NCBI RefSeq assembly: GCF_001941485.1
Contig: NZ_CP009247.1
Span: 1,364,001 to 1,428,000, forward strand
Source of the DNA: Corynebacterium frankenforstense DSM 45800
GTDB taxonomy: Bacteria > Actinomycetota > Actinomycetes > Mycobacteriales > Mycobacteriaceae
Length of the DNA stretch: 64,000 nucleotides
Direction: 5' to 3'
Shown: positions 1 to 7,939 of the stretch, in pieces
Layout of the letters: every line of letters starts with the position of its first letter
How positions within the stretch are numbered: the stretch's first letter is position 1
Made by a program: the position numbers and the translations under genes
The notes under the pieces: model-generated
Told to the model about the DNA's origin: nothing
The model's input: the letters and a program-made list of their open reading frames with translations, nothing else
The model's database searches: none

Positions 1-141
1 GCGCTGCACACCCTGCACGTGCGCAACGCCCACATGGCGCAGGTGCGCAAGCTGGGCCGGCTGACCGGCGTGGTCACCCTCGAGGACCTCATCGAGGAGT
101 ACGTCGGCACCGTCTCCGACTGGACCCACGAGGAGGCCTGA
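1..141 (+). CDS. C-terminal end of a CBS-domain (CNNM/hemolysin-like) membrane protein, partial
   Basis: The window opens inside this gene, leaving the last 46 codons and a TGA stop at 139-141. The tail reads as the end of a second CBS domain, with the motif GVVTLEDLIEEYVG, which is typical of the DUF21/CNNM 'hemolysin family' membrane proteins (possible divalent cation exporters). The next gene starts 3 bases after the stop with a GTG, so the two are probably co-transcribed. The membrane part lies upstream and cannot be judged. The family call rests on this short motif only. Confidence 0.7.
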   Translation, partial: ALHTLHVRNAHMAQVRKLGRLTGVVTLEDLIEEYVGTVSDWTHEEA

Positions 142-144
142 GCC

Positions 145-999
145 GTGCAGGTCCTCGACGAGTCGACCTGGCGCGCGCGGGCGGCCGCCCACGACGCCCG
201 CGCCGGGGAGTTCACCCGCGACCACCTGGCGCGGCGTGCCCGCGGCGAGAAGCACCCGGTCTTCGACTTCCTCTTCGACTACTACCCCGTGCGCCCCTCG
301 CACCTGCACCGCTGGCACCCGGGCGTGGGGGTGGCGCTGGCCGGGGACGCGCCGCAGCGCGGCTGGCGCGACTACACCGAGCTTGACGACGGGACCGTGG
401 CGGCCGACGTGGGCGGTTTCCTCGCCCGTCACGGGCGGGCGCTCTCGCGCATCCGCCACCTGCTGGAGGCCACGGCGGCGCGCCCGGCGCACTTCGACTG
501 CTTCGGGCTCCACGAGTGGGCGATGGTCTACCGCACCGACCGGCCCCGCCACGACCTGCCCCTGCGCCTGGGTGCGCAGGGCACGGACGAGGTCGTCGAG
601 TCGCACCAGCTGCGCTGCACCCACTTCGACGCCTTCCGTTTCTTCACCGAGCCGGCCCGCCCGCTCAACATCACGCCCCTGACCCGGGCCGACCAGCCGG
701 AGCGCGAGCAGTGCGGCTGCCTGCACGCGACGATGGACCTCTACAAGTGGGCCTGGAAGATGGGCCCGCTGGTGCCCGGGGAGCTGTGGCTGGACACCCT
801 GGACCTCGCGTGGCGGGCCCGCGTGCTCGACATGGAGGCCAGTCCCTACGACTGCCGAGGCCTCGGGTTCGGGGTCGTGGCCGTGGAGACGACGGAGGGC
901 AAGGCCGAGTACGTCGCCCGGCAGCGGGAGCTGGCCGCGGAGGGCCGTACGCTGCGCTCCCGGCTTGTCGCGGTCCTGGAGGCCGCCGGCGCGCGATAG
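145..999 (+). CDS. Putative 3-methyladenine DNA glycosylase (Corynebacteriales type)
   Basis: 284-residue soluble protein with a GTG start just after the preceding stop. It has no signal peptide or membrane segment. Its sequence (KHPVFDFLFDYYPVRP near residue 35, then RWHPGVGVAL) resembles a corynebacterial family that is habitually labelled 3-methyladenine DNA glycosylase. I do not see a helix-hairpin-helix with a catalytic Asp that would prove glycosylase chemistry, so the label comes from remembered family naming rather than visible active-site residues. A conserved enzyme of unproven function is the cautious alternative. Confidence 0.55.
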   Translation: MQVLDESTWRARAAAHDARAGEFTRDHLARRARGEKHPVFDFLFDYYPVRPSHLHRWHPGVGVALAGDAPQRGWRDYTELDDGTVAADVGGFLARHGRALSRIRHLLEATAARPAHFDCFGLHEWAMVYRTDRPRHDLPLRLGAQGTDEVVESHQLRCTHFDAFRFFTEPARPLNITPLTRADQPEREQCGCLHATMDLYKWAWKMGPLVPGELWLDTLDLAWRARVLDMEASPYDCRGLGFGVVAVETTEGKAEYVARQRELAAEGRTLRSRLVAVLEAAGAR

Positions 1000-1042
1000 A
1001 CTGGCCCACCACACGGGAAAGTTGACGGAAGGAAACGCAACA

Positions 1043-2443
1043 GTGGCAGGCCGGCACAGGACGGACACGGACTCCCCCAAGGTCGCGGGCTGGCTGATCG
1101 TCGCGGTGATCCTGGTCATCGCGCTGATCACCGCCCTCATCGCGTGGTTCGCGCTGCGCGACAGCGAGCGGAGCGCGCGCAGCGAGGCCGAGGGCGACTG
1201 CATCGAGGGCGAGCTGACGCTGCCGGTCGCCGAGGCCTTCCCCGGCGCCGCCGACGAGCTCATCGCGGCCTACCGCGACTCCGCGCCGGTGGTGCGCGAC
1301 CACTGCATCGTGCCCGAGACGGCCCCGGTGGCCGACGCTGCGGTCTTCGTGGGCGTGGACTCGCCGGCCGCGGACGCCGCGCTCAAGGCCGCCGACCGCT
1401 CGCGGGGCACCGCCTCGCCGCAGCCGGCGGGCACGAAGGCCGTGGGCCTGGCCGCCCGCGAGGCCGCGGGCCCCGAGTCGACGGCCGCCGACCAGGTGGT
1501 CTACCCCGCCGGGGACCAGACCGACATCGCCGTCACCGCGGCGGCGAAGCTGGCCGGTGACGACGCCGCCGAGCTGCTCAAGCGCGACCGCGGCGAGAAG
1601 CTCGCGGACGCCGACGGCTCGCGCCCGGTCGCCGCGACCGAGGCCACCGCACCGGAGGACACCGAGTTCACGCCGATCGAGGGTGCCGAGCTGAGTCTCT
1701 CCGCCATCCCGCTCGACGCCGCCGGCGCCGACGCGGACGAGGAGGTCACCCGCGCGGCGGCCGACTTCACCGAGTTCGCGGGCGGCCGCAACAGCGCGGA
1801 GGCCGACCGCCCGGACGACGCGCTCTACGCGGCCGCGGGAACCGCCGCCACCGGGGACGGTGACCGTGACGACGCCGCAGCTGCGCCGGCCGACGGCGCG
1901 GCCCACGACACGCTGTTCCTCGTCGACACCTCCGCGGCCATGGAGCCCCAGGCCGACGGCCTGGCCGCCGCGGTGGGCGGGCCCGCCGCGAAGCTGGCCG
2001 AGGACGGCCACGCGGTCGCGCTGTGGAACTACTCCTCGCCGCTGAACCCCGGGGTGACGGTCCCCTACCGCACCAACCTCGGTTTCGGTGACGGCGCCCA
2101 GGTCGAGGGGGTCGTCGACGCCCTGGGCACCGGCGGCGTGCCGATGACGCGCACCTCAGTGCTCGCCGCACTGGGCAGCGTGCAGTCGCAGGCCGCGCAG
2201 ACCGGCGAGCCGGTCCGCCTCGTCGTGGTCACCACGGGCACCGCGCCCGGCGACATGGACGACGGGGCCTTCGGCTCCGCGCTCAAGGACGCGCTGGGCG
2301 AGGACGTCGAGCTGGCGGTCGTGCACGTCGGGGACGGCGAGACCGACCGGGTCCTTTCCGAGAACGCGAAAGCCACCGCCAAGGCTGACGGTGGCAGGGC
2401 TCTCGATGAGGCGGTCGCCCGCCTCGCGGGAGTGGAGAGCTAG
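1043..2443 (+). CDS. Membrane-anchored protein with a C-terminal vWA-like domain
   Basis: 466 residues from a GTG at 1043 preceded by GGAAGG; a TAGACT -10 hexamer lies about 40 bases upstream (997-1002). Residues about 14-37 form one hydrophobic segment (GWLIVAVILVIALI), so the bulk is predicted to be outside the membrane. The middle is Ala/Asp/Glu-rich and resembles a degenerate solute-binding region. The last 170 residues look like a von Willebrand factor A fold beginning LFLVDTSAAM, but the metal site DxSxS reads DTSAA, losing the last serine. No function can be assigned. Its TAG stop overlaps the stop of the convergent MerR gene (CTAG, 2440-2443). Confidence 0.75.
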   Translation: MAGRHRTDTDSPKVAGWLIVAVILVIALITALIAWFALRDSERSARSEAEGDCIEGELTLPVAEAFPGAADELIAAYRDSAPVVRDHCIVPETAPVADAAVFVGVDSPAADAALKAADRSRGTASPQPAGTKAVGLAAREAAGPESTAADQVVYPAGDQTDIAVTAAAKLAGDDAAELLKRDRGEKLADADGSRPVAATEATAPEDTEFTPIEGAELSLSAIPLDAAGADADEEVTRAAADFTEFAGGRNSAEADRPDDALYAAAGTAATGDGDRDDAAAAPADGAAHDTLFLVDTSAAMEPQADGLAAAVGGPAAKLAEDGHAVALWNYSSPLNPGVTVPYRTNLGFGDGAQVEGVVDALGTGGVPMTRTSVLAALGSVQSQAAQTGEPVRLVVVTTGTAPGDMDDGAFGSALKDALGEDVELAVVHVGDGETDRVLSENAKATAKADGGRALDEAVARLAGVES

Positions 2444-2985
2444 GAGCTCTGGCGGGCGCGCCGGCGGGCGGCGAGCTCGTCGACGCCGATGACGGTGGCC
2501 TCGTCGTCGGCCACGCGCTCGGAGGGGAACGCCTTGATGGTGCCGCTGAGCTCGCGGACGATGCCGGGCACGGCGATGCCGAAGACGCCCTGGCCGCCGC
2601 CCAGGAGGTCGACGACCTCGTCGGCGGAGCGGCACTCGTAGACGGTGGTGCCGTCGGAGACGAGGGTGATCTCGGCGATGTCGTCGACGCCGCGGTCGCG
2701 CAGGCTGGCCACGGCCAGGCGGATGTTCTGCAGCGAGATGCCGGTGTCGAGCAGGCGCTTGACGATCTTGAGGACGAGGATGTCGCGGAAGGAGTACAGG
2801 CGCTGCGATCCGGAGCCGCGGGCCCCGCGGATCGACGGCTTGACCAGGTCCGTGCGTGCCCAGTAGTCCAGCTGACGGTAGGTGATGCCGGCGACCTGGC
2901 AGGCGATCGGCACCCGGTAGCCGACCTCGTCGCTCGGTCCGACGTCGAACAGCGACTCCTGGACGGGATGCTCGTTGGTGGTCAC
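2440..2985 (-). CDS. MerR-family regulator, Rv1830 (ResR/McdR) position
   Basis: 181 residues from a GTG at 2985 with GGGAG seven bases upstream; a longer in-frame reading exists but has no ribosome-binding site. The N-terminal half is a MerR winged helix (GYRVPIACQVAGITYRQLDYWARTDLVKPS), followed by a RYSFRD-like YSFRDILVLKIVKRLL helix and a short effector or dimerisation tail. Gene order odhI-merR-DUF151-merR matches M. tuberculosis Rv1827-Rv1830, in which Rv1830 is a cell-division and antibiotic-resilience regulator; the equivalence here is inferred from order and domain. The upstream 295 bases hold a promoter, a dyad, three spaced repeats and a CRP-type site (listed separately), which suggests autoregulation and several inputs. 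Confidence 0.85.
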   Translation of the reverse strand: MTTNEHPVQESLFDVGPSDEVGYRVPIACQVAGITYRQLDYWARTDLVKPSIRGARGSGSQRLYSFRDILVLKIVKRLLDTGISLQNIRLAVASLRDRGVDDIAEITLVSDGTTVYECRSADEVVDLLGGGQGVFGIAVPGIVRELSGTIKAFPSERVADDEATVIGVDELAARRRARQSS

Positions 2986-3089
2986 GTAATTACTCCCATG
3001 GCGTTTGATTGACGGCGCGTGTCCGTGCTCTTTCATTCAAGGCCAAGATTAGAGGGCCGTCAAGCGCGGACGTGGCGACACGCCCAAAC

Positions 3090-3108
3090 CTTCAACCTTT
3101 ACTTGAAG
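3090..3108. promoter_or_regulatory. Inverted repeat CTTCAA-N7-TTGAAG, candidate operator of the downstream MerR gene
   Basis: The 19 bases form a perfect 6-bp dyad separated by 7 bases. It overlaps the last bases of the proposed -10 (3107-3112) and the predicted start point near 3100. A bound regulator would block transcription. MerR proteins commonly bind dyads of this size, so autoregulation is plausible but unproven. Confidence 0.5.
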
Positions 3109-3135
3109 CTTAGACCGGAATGCCACGGTTGTCAT
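3107..3135 (-). promoter_or_regulatory. Promoter of the Rv1830-like merR gene
   Basis: On the minus strand there is ATGACA (3130-3135), a 17-bp spacer, and TAAGCT (3107-3112). This gives a leader of about 115 bases before the GTG at 2985. Confidence 0.5.
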
Positions 3136-3140
3136 CACGT

Positions 3141-3167
3141 TTAACAGCGGTAACAGCTTTAACAGCA
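3141..3167. repeat. Three TAACAGC heptamers at exact 9-bp spacing
   Basis: TAACAGC occurs at 3142-3148, 3151-3157 and 3160-3166, each 9 bases after the last. The array sits just upstream of the -35 of the merR promoter. Such iterons usually bind a protein cooperatively. I do not recognise the sequence as a known corynebacterial operator. Confidence 0.6.
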
Positions 3168-3171
3168 CTCA

Positions 3172-3187
3172 CGTGATGTGTGTCACG
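3172..3187. promoter_or_regulatory. CRP/GlxR-type site (GTGA-N6-TCAC)
   Basis: The 16 bases contain GTGA and TCAC separated by six bases, matching the core of the GlxR consensus TGTGA-N6-TCACA apart from the two outermost positions. It lies about 40 bp upstream of the merR -35, adjoining the triple repeat. The binding protein is inferred from the family consensus. Confidence 0.45.
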
Positions 3188-3280
3188 CTCAGTGCTGCTG
3201 GTGTGAAAGGGGTTCACTCCCCCGCGGTGGCCGCGGGCATTGCCCGGGCAGAGTGCCGAGGCGTCGGCGCCCGGGGGCCC

Positions 3281-3919
3281 TCAGTCTTCGGAGTCGGAGT
3301 CCGGGTCAGAACCGGAACCGGTGTCGGTGTCCGTCCCGCCGTCCGTGTCGGGGCCGTCCGCGCCGAACTCGGACTCGTCGACGCCGAGCTCGCGCATCAT
3401 CTCGGCGAAGTCGGCGTCGGCCTGTGCGTCGCCGGAGGCGGAGTCCGGGCCCGCCGCGCCGTCGCCGGCGGCCTCTGGGCCGAAGTCGGCGTGGAGGTAC
3501 TCGCGGGCCTGCTCGGGCGGCAGGAAGAAGGCGTACTGGTCGAGCACCTCGGCCTCGGCGCTCAGCCGGGCGTCCACCAGCAGCGAGAGCACCAGCGCGT
3601 CGGAGACGCGGGCGTCGAGCCGCTCCCCGCCGTCGAGCACGATGGTCGCCATGAACACGCCCTCGGAGGCGGCGGTGACCACGATGTCGGTCACGCCGGG
3701 GCCGGTCTCGGCCAGTGCGTCGGCGAGCAGCTCGTGGGTGCCGGGGCGGCGCGGCGAGTAGCCGGCCGCGCGGGCCTCGAGCGCCGCCGCGGCGACCGGC
3801 GAGATCCACACCGGCATGACCCGGGAGGTCTCCGGGTCGCGCAGCACGGCGCAGCAGAAGCCCTCGGGCCCCACCGAGAAGACGCCCTCGAAGGTGATGT
3901 CGCGCAGGTCGTCGGCCAT
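3281..3919 (-). CDS. Bifunctional nuclease family protein (DUF151, Rv1829-like)
   Basis: 212 residues from an ATG at 3919, six bases after the ftsR stop, so almost certainly in its operon. The first 130 residues match the BFN/DUF151 fold (opening with DITFEGVF, then a PVWISP motif and VTAASEGVFMATIVLDGGERLDAR region). Plant relatives have been reported as nucleases, but bacterial roles are unsettled. The last 40 residues form an acidic Asp/Ser/Gly/Thr-rich tail that is probably disordered (DTDTGSGSDPDSDSED). In mycobacteria the orthologous gene sits in the same place between two MerR genes. Confidence 0.85.
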   Translation of the reverse strand: MADDLRDITFEGVFSVGPEGFCCAVLRDPETSRVMPVWISPVAAAALEARAAGYSPRRPGTHELLADALAETGPGVTDIVVTAASEGVFMATIVLDGGERLDARVSDALVLSLLVDARLSAEAEVLDQYAFFLPPEQAREYLHADFGPEAAGDGAAGPDSASGDAQADADFAEMMRELGVDESEFGADGPDTDGGTDTDTGSGSDPDSDSED

Positions 3920-3924
3920 GCCGG

Positions 3925-4674
3925 TCAGAGCTCTTCGCGCAGCGCGTTCTTGATCAGCGCCGCGTCGAGCGAGATCAGCAGGGCGCTGAGCTGCTGCGCG
4001 GTCTCCTCCGCGCGCTGGCGCGCCCCCGCCGAGGAGCTGTTGGCCAGGGGCCCCGCGGCCCGCACGATCAGGTCGGCCTGGCGGCGGGCCTGGTTGCGCA
4101 CGCTGCGCAGGTGGCGGGCGTCGATGCCGAAGCCGTGCAGGGCGTCGGCGGTCGTGACCACGGAGACGTCGTCGGCGGTGAAGAAACCGGCGGCGTCCGG
4201 GGTGATCAGCCCCGCGTCGATCAGCGCGGCGACGGTCTCCTCCCCGACGCCGGCCTGCTCGGCGACGTCGGAGTCGGTCAGGCGGGTGGCCACCGGGGCC
4301 CGGAAGCTCTCCGGGTCGACGATGGTGGCCGTCTCCCCCGCCGTCAGGATGGCGGTGACCTGACCGGAGTCCATGGCCTCGAGCTGCTCGCGGATGACCT
4401 TCAGCGGCAGGTAGTTGTCGCGCTGGGTGACCAGGATGTAGCGCAGGCGCTGCACGTCCTCGGCGGTGAAGCGCCGGTAGCCCGAGGCGGTGCGCTGCGG
4501 GGTGACCAGGCCCTCGGACTCGAGGAACCGGATCTTGGAGACCGTCACGTCCGGGAACTCGGCACGCAGCTTCTCCAGCACCACGCCGATCGACATCGTC
4601 TTCGACGAGCCGGTACCGGTGGACTTCTTGCGCACTGCCGCGGACTTGGGTGCTGCACTCACTTCGTCGGTCAC
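3925..4674 (-). CDS. ftsR: MerR-family cell-division regulator FtsR
   Basis: 249 residues from a GTG at 4674. After a 25-residue Ser/Ala/Lys-rich lead comes a MerR DNA-binding domain (MSIGVVLEKL, then VSKIRFLESEGLVTPQRTASGYRRF), then a long helical effector part. It corresponds to C. glutamicum FtsR (Cg1631) and mycobacterial Rv1828, both directly after the OdhI/GarA gene. In C. glutamicum FtsR activates ftsZ, which is knowledge of the family rather than visible here. The reading frame stays open upstream of 4674, but that part overlaps odhI and is not coding. Confidence 0.9.
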   Translation of the reverse strand: MTDEVSAAPKSAAVRKKSTGTGSSKTMSIGVVLEKLRAEFPDVTVSKIRFLESEGLVTPQRTASGYRRFTAEDVQRLRYILVTQRDNYLPLKVIREQLEAMDSGQVTAILTAGETATIVDPESFRAPVATRLTDSDVAEQAGVGEETVAALIDAGLITPDAAGFFTADDVSVVTTADALHGFGIDARHLRSVRNQARRQADLIVRAAGPLANSSSAGARQRAEETAQQLSALLISLDAALIKNALREEL

Positions 4675-4757
4675 ATCTCTAACTCGGGGGTTTCCAGGGG
4701 ACCGGGCCGCCCTCGGGGCGACCCGGCGGGTGCGGCGGGTTGACCGCCGCGGCGCCG

Positions 4758-5201
4758 TCAGTTGTTCGGCGAGGCGAGGAAGACCAGACGGAACTTGCCG
4801 ATCTGGATCTCGTCGCCGGTGGTCAGCACCTGGGAGTTGCGCGGCTCGCGGTTGACGTAGGTGCCGTTGAGGCTTCCCACGTCGACGACCTCGTAGCCGC
4901 CGTCCTCGGTGCGACGGAACTCCGCGTGGCGACGCGAGACGGTCACGTCGTCGAGGAAGATGTCCGACTCCGGGTGGCGACCGGCGCTGGTGGTCTCCTG
5001 GTCGAGGAGGAACCGGGCGCCCGCGTTGGGGCCGCGCTTGACCACGAGGAGCCCGGCGCCGGCGGGAAGGTTGTCCGCGCTCGTGGCGGAGGCGTCGGAA
5101 CCGGCCGACGACTCCATCTCCTTGAGCAGGTCCGCACGGAAGACCGAAGTGGTCTCCACCTGCGGGTCCAGGGACCCCGAGTTGCCGGAGTTCTCGCTCA
5201 T
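4758..5201 (-). CDS. odhI: FHA-domain 2-oxoglutarate dehydrogenase inhibitor OdhI (GarA)
   Basis: 147 residues from the ATG at 5201, which has GGAGG ten bases upstream; a TTG three codons earlier is rejected. The N-terminal tail contains the conserved VETTSVF motif, with adjacent Thr17 and Thr18 equal to the PknG/PknA target threonines (Thr14/Thr15 in C. glutamicum). The FHA domain covers residues about 50-140 (AGRHPESDIFLDDVTVSRRH, then GSLNGTYVN). Unphosphorylated OdhI binds OdhA and blocks 2-oxoglutarate dehydrogenase, sending carbon to glutamate, while phosphorylation relieves this. A TATCAT hexamer about 45 bases upstream of the start (5244-5249) could be its -10. Confidence 0.96.
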   Translation of the reverse strand: MSENSGNSGSLDPQVETTSVFRADLLKEMESSAGSDASATSADNLPAGAGLLVVKRGPNAGARFLLDQETTSAGRHPESDIFLDDVTVSRRHAEFRRTEDGGYEVVDVGSLNGTYVNREPRNSQVLTTGDEIQIGKFRLVFLASPNN

Positions 5202-5338
5202 GTCTCTCAAACCTCCACATCGACGAAGAAATACTGACTACATGATAGCGGTCCGCCGCACTCACCGGAGGCGGTGCGGGGCGCCGCGGGGAGCATTCCG
5301 CACCGTCCGCCCAGCTCAACCCGGCGCAATAAACCTGA

Positions 5339-7639
5339 TCAACGGAAGATGTTGCCGATCGAGCCGATCACCGAGCCGTGCGAGGACAACGGGTTATCAG
5401 AGACCATATACGTCCACGTCGCCGACGGCCGGACGAGCCCGCCGTCGGCCAGGTGCGCGCCCTCCGCGTCGACGGTGACCTCGCGGAACGTCGTCACCGC
5501 CTCGTCGACGGCGCGCTGGGCCAGGTCCTTGAACTCGCGCACCGCGATGCGGTGGTACTCGTCCAGGGGCGTCTCCCGGGCGATCGCGCGCAGGTGGATC
5601 GACTCGCGCACGTCGTCCATGAGCGCCAGGTGCTCGGCCCAGGCGTCGTCGAGGTGGTAGAGCATGATCTCCCGGGCGGCGGCCACGAGCGTGTCCTCGT
5701 CGAGGTCGGCGAGCTCCGCCGCGCGTTCGGGGGCGCGCTCGGCGAGCTCGCGCCAGGCCTGGTCGGTGTCGAGCAGGCGGTCGCGGCGGCCGTCGATGAT
5801 CTCGCGCTGGTCGCTGAGCAGCTTGTTGTAGCGCCAGGTCTGCGCGTGGATCTCGAGCAGCTGGCCCTCGGTGACCCGCTGGCAGTGCTCGACGAACTCG
5901 CGGACGCGCTTCTCCCCGATCCGGCCGTCCTCGCCCGGGTGCGCCACGACCTTCTCGCCCGCGCCGCCGGCGGCGACGACCTCGTCGTCGAGGGCGACGA
6001 AGAAGAGGGTCAGACCCGGGTCGCCCTGGCGGCCGGCGCGGCCGCGCAGCTGGTTGTCCAGGCGGGCGGTCTTGTGCCGCGAGGTGCCCAGCACGGCCAG
6101 GCCGCCGCGGTCGACGACGGCGTCGTGGTCGCCCTCGTCGGCGCCGCCGAGGCGGATGTCGGTGCCGCGGCCGGCCATCTGCGTCGAGACGGTCACCCGG
6201 CCCAGGTCGCCGGCCTCGGCGATGATGCCGGCCTCCTCGGCGTCGTTCTTCGCGTTGAGCACGTTGACCTCGATGCCGCGCTCGCGCAGCACCTCGGCGA
6301 GCTGCTCGGACTCGGCGACGTCGTGGGTGCCCACGAGGACCGGGCGGCCCTCCCCGTGGAGCAGCGCGATCTCCTCGACGATGGCGCGGTTCTTCTCCGC
6401 GGCCGTGGCGTAGATGCGGTCGGCCTCGTCGAAGCGGGTCAGCTCCCGGTTGCGCGGGATGACCGAGACGCCCAGCCCGTAGAACTGCCGCAGCTGGTCG
6501 GTGGCCTCCACGGCGGTGCCGGTCATGCCGCAGACCATCGGGTAGCGGCCCATGAGCGCCTGGATGGTCATCGTGTCCAGGATCCGGCCGCCCTCGGTGA
6601 CGTCCAGGCCCTCCTTGGCCTCGACCGCCGCCTGGATGCCGTCGGGCCAGCGCTGCAGGTCCGCCACGCGCCCGCGCGAGGCGTCGACGAGGCGGATCTT
6701 GCCGTCGCGCACGATGTAGTCGACGTCGCGGTGCAGCAGCGCCTCCGCGTGCAGGGCGAGGTTGACCTGCACCAGCGTGGAGCCCACGTGCTCGTCGTCG
6801 TAGAGCGAGTCGATGCCCAGGGCGCGCTCGACGCGCCCGGCGCCCTCGTCGGTGAGGAAGGCGGTGCGCCCGTCGGCGTCGACGGTGTAGTCGCGCTCGG
6901 CGCGCAGGCGGCGGACCACCTCGGTGATCCGGCCGGCCGGGGCGGTGCCCGGGGCGGCGCCGGCGAGCACGAGCGGGACCAGGGCCTCGTCGACGAGCAC
7001 GGAGTCGGCCTCGTCGACCAGGGCGACGTCCGGGGCGGCCTGGACCTCCTCGGCGCGGTCGGTGACCTGGCGGTCGCGCAGCAGATCGAAGCCGATCTCG
7101 TTGACCGGGCCGTAGACGATGTCGCAGGCGTAGGCCGCGCGGCGCTCCTCGGCGGTGGCGTCCTCCCCCACCGAGCCGACGGTCAGCCCGAAGAACTCGA
7201 CGAGCGGGCGCATCCACTCCGCGTCGCGGCCGGCCAGGTAGTCGTTGACGGTGATCACGTGCACGCGCTTGCCCGTCAGGGCGAAGCCGGTGGCGGCCAT
7301 CGCGCCGACGAGCGTCTTGCCCTCGCCGGTGGCCATCTGGATGACGTCGCCGGCGACCAGGCGCAGCACCGCCTGCGCCTGCACCGGGAACGGGCGCAGC
7401 CCCACGGTGCGCCCGGCGGCGACGCCGAGCGCGGCCAGGAACGTCGGCTCGTCCGCCACGACGGTCTCCCCGCCGCGCTCGCGCAGGGAGTCGCGCGCGG
7501 CGGTGACCACCGCGGCGTCGTCAAGCGCCTCGATGTCCCGGGCGCGCTCCCCGGCCTTGCCGACGGTCGCCCGGCCGCGCCTGCGGTCGCGGCCGCCGCT
7601 CGCGCCCATCGCGCGCCAGAACCAGTCGAATGCTGCCAC
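5339..7639 (-). CDS. secA2: Accessory Sec translocase ATPase SecA2
   Basis: 766 residues from a GTG at 7639 with GGGAGG seven bases upstream. It shows SecA ATPase motifs: MATGEGKT (Walker A), VDEADSVLVDEA (DEAD box), a pre-protein cross-linking region, and MAGRGTDIRLGG in the second motor domain. It lacks the C-terminal linker and zinc-binding tail of housekeeping SecA1, and at under 770 residues it has SecA2 length. SecA2 exports a subset of proteins in Corynebacteriales. The odhI gene follows after 137 bases, the order seen in C. glutamicum. The divergent neighbour is tRNA-Pro. Confidence 0.92.
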   Translation of the reverse strand: MAAFDWFWRAMGASGGRDRRRGRATVGKAGERARDIEALDDAAVVTAARDSLRERGGETVVADEPTFLAALGVAAGRTVGLRPFPVQAQAVLRLVAGDVIQMATGEGKTLVGAMAATGFALTGKRVHVITVNDYLAGRDAEWMRPLVEFFGLTVGSVGEDATAEERRAAYACDIVYGPVNEIGFDLLRDRQVTDRAEEVQAAPDVALVDEADSVLVDEALVPLVLAGAAPGTAPAGRITEVVRRLRAERDYTVDADGRTAFLTDEGAGRVERALGIDSLYDDEHVGSTLVQVNLALHAEALLHRDVDYIVRDGKIRLVDASRGRVADLQRWPDGIQAAVEAKEGLDVTEGGRILDTMTIQALMGRYPMVCGMTGTAVEATDQLRQFYGLGVSVIPRNRELTRFDEADRIYATAAEKNRAIVEEIALLHGEGRPVLVGTHDVAESEQLAEVLRERGIEVNVLNAKNDAEEAGIIAEAGDLGRVTVSTQMAGRGTDIRLGGADEGDHDAVVDRGGLAVLGTSRHKTARLDNQLRGRAGRQGDPGLTLFFVALDDEVVAAGGAGEKVVAHPGEDGRIGEKRVREFVEHCQRVTEGQLLEIHAQTWRYNKLLSDQREIIDGRRDRLLDTDQAWRELAERAPERAAELADLDEDTLVAAAREIMLYHLDDAWAEHLALMDDVRESIHLRAIARETPLDEYHRIAVREFKDLAQRAVDEAVTTFREVTVDAEGAHLADGGLVRPSATWTYMVSDNPLSSHGSVIGSIGNIFR

Positions 7640-7751
7640 CGTGGAACCTCCCGGTCGTGGACCTGTCTTCCCGCCCAGCCTAACCACACCCCCGGATCAA
7701 CCCGCACTTCGGCTTAAGACCAGGCGTTTTCATTTGAGCGGGGTCGTGATG

Positions 7752-7757
7752 TATTCT
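7752..7757 (+). promoter_or_regulatory. Probable -10 element of the tRNA-Pro gene
   Basis: TATTCT lies 39 bases before the mature tRNA 5' end. The -35 region 17 bp upstream (TTCATT) is poor, so this is a tentative assignment. Confidence 0.35.
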
Positions 7758-7796
7758 GGGGCAGTTGCGAACGCCGGGTGACCGGGTTCGCGGCGG

Positions 7797-7873
7797 CGGA
7801 CTGTGGCGCAGTTTGGTAGCGCACTACACTGGGGGTGTAGGGGTCGCAGGTTCAAATCCTGTCAGTCCGACCA
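7797..7873 (+). tRNA. tRNA-Pro (anticodon GGG)
   Basis: A 77-base cloverleaf: acceptor CGGACTG pairs with CAGTCCG, the anticodon stem is CTACA/TGTAG with loop CTGGGGG (anticodon GGG), the T-arm has GGTTCAAATCC, and CCA is encoded at 7871-7873. A GC-rich terminator follows directly, so it is a monocistronic unit. Confidence 0.96.
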
Positions 7874-7877
7874 ACCG

Positions 7878-7909
7878 GCGGGCCGGCGCGAGAGCGTCGG
7901 CCCGCTTTT
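7878..7909 (+). terminator. Intrinsic terminator after tRNA-Pro
   Basis: A GC-rich inverted repeat (GCGGGCCGGCGC ... CGTCGGCCCGC) with a GAGA-type loop is followed by TTTT, five bases after the tRNA CCA end. Confidence 0.85.
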
Positions 7910-7927
7910 CGCGTGCCTGAGGGCCGG

Positions 7928-7933
7928 TAGACT
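7928..7933 (+). promoter_or_regulatory. -10 hexamer TAGACT, leaderless promoter of the sulfurtransferase gene
   Basis: TAGACT ends six bases before the ATG at 7940, so transcription should begin at or next to the start codon. There is no room for a Shine-Dalgarno sequence. Confidence 0.55.
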
Positions 7934-7939
7934 TCTGCC

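Noticed and set aside
5202-5210. TTG start of odhI at 5210
   Set aside because: The ATG at 5201 is conventional, has GGAGG at ten bases, and gives the known MS-N N-terminus.
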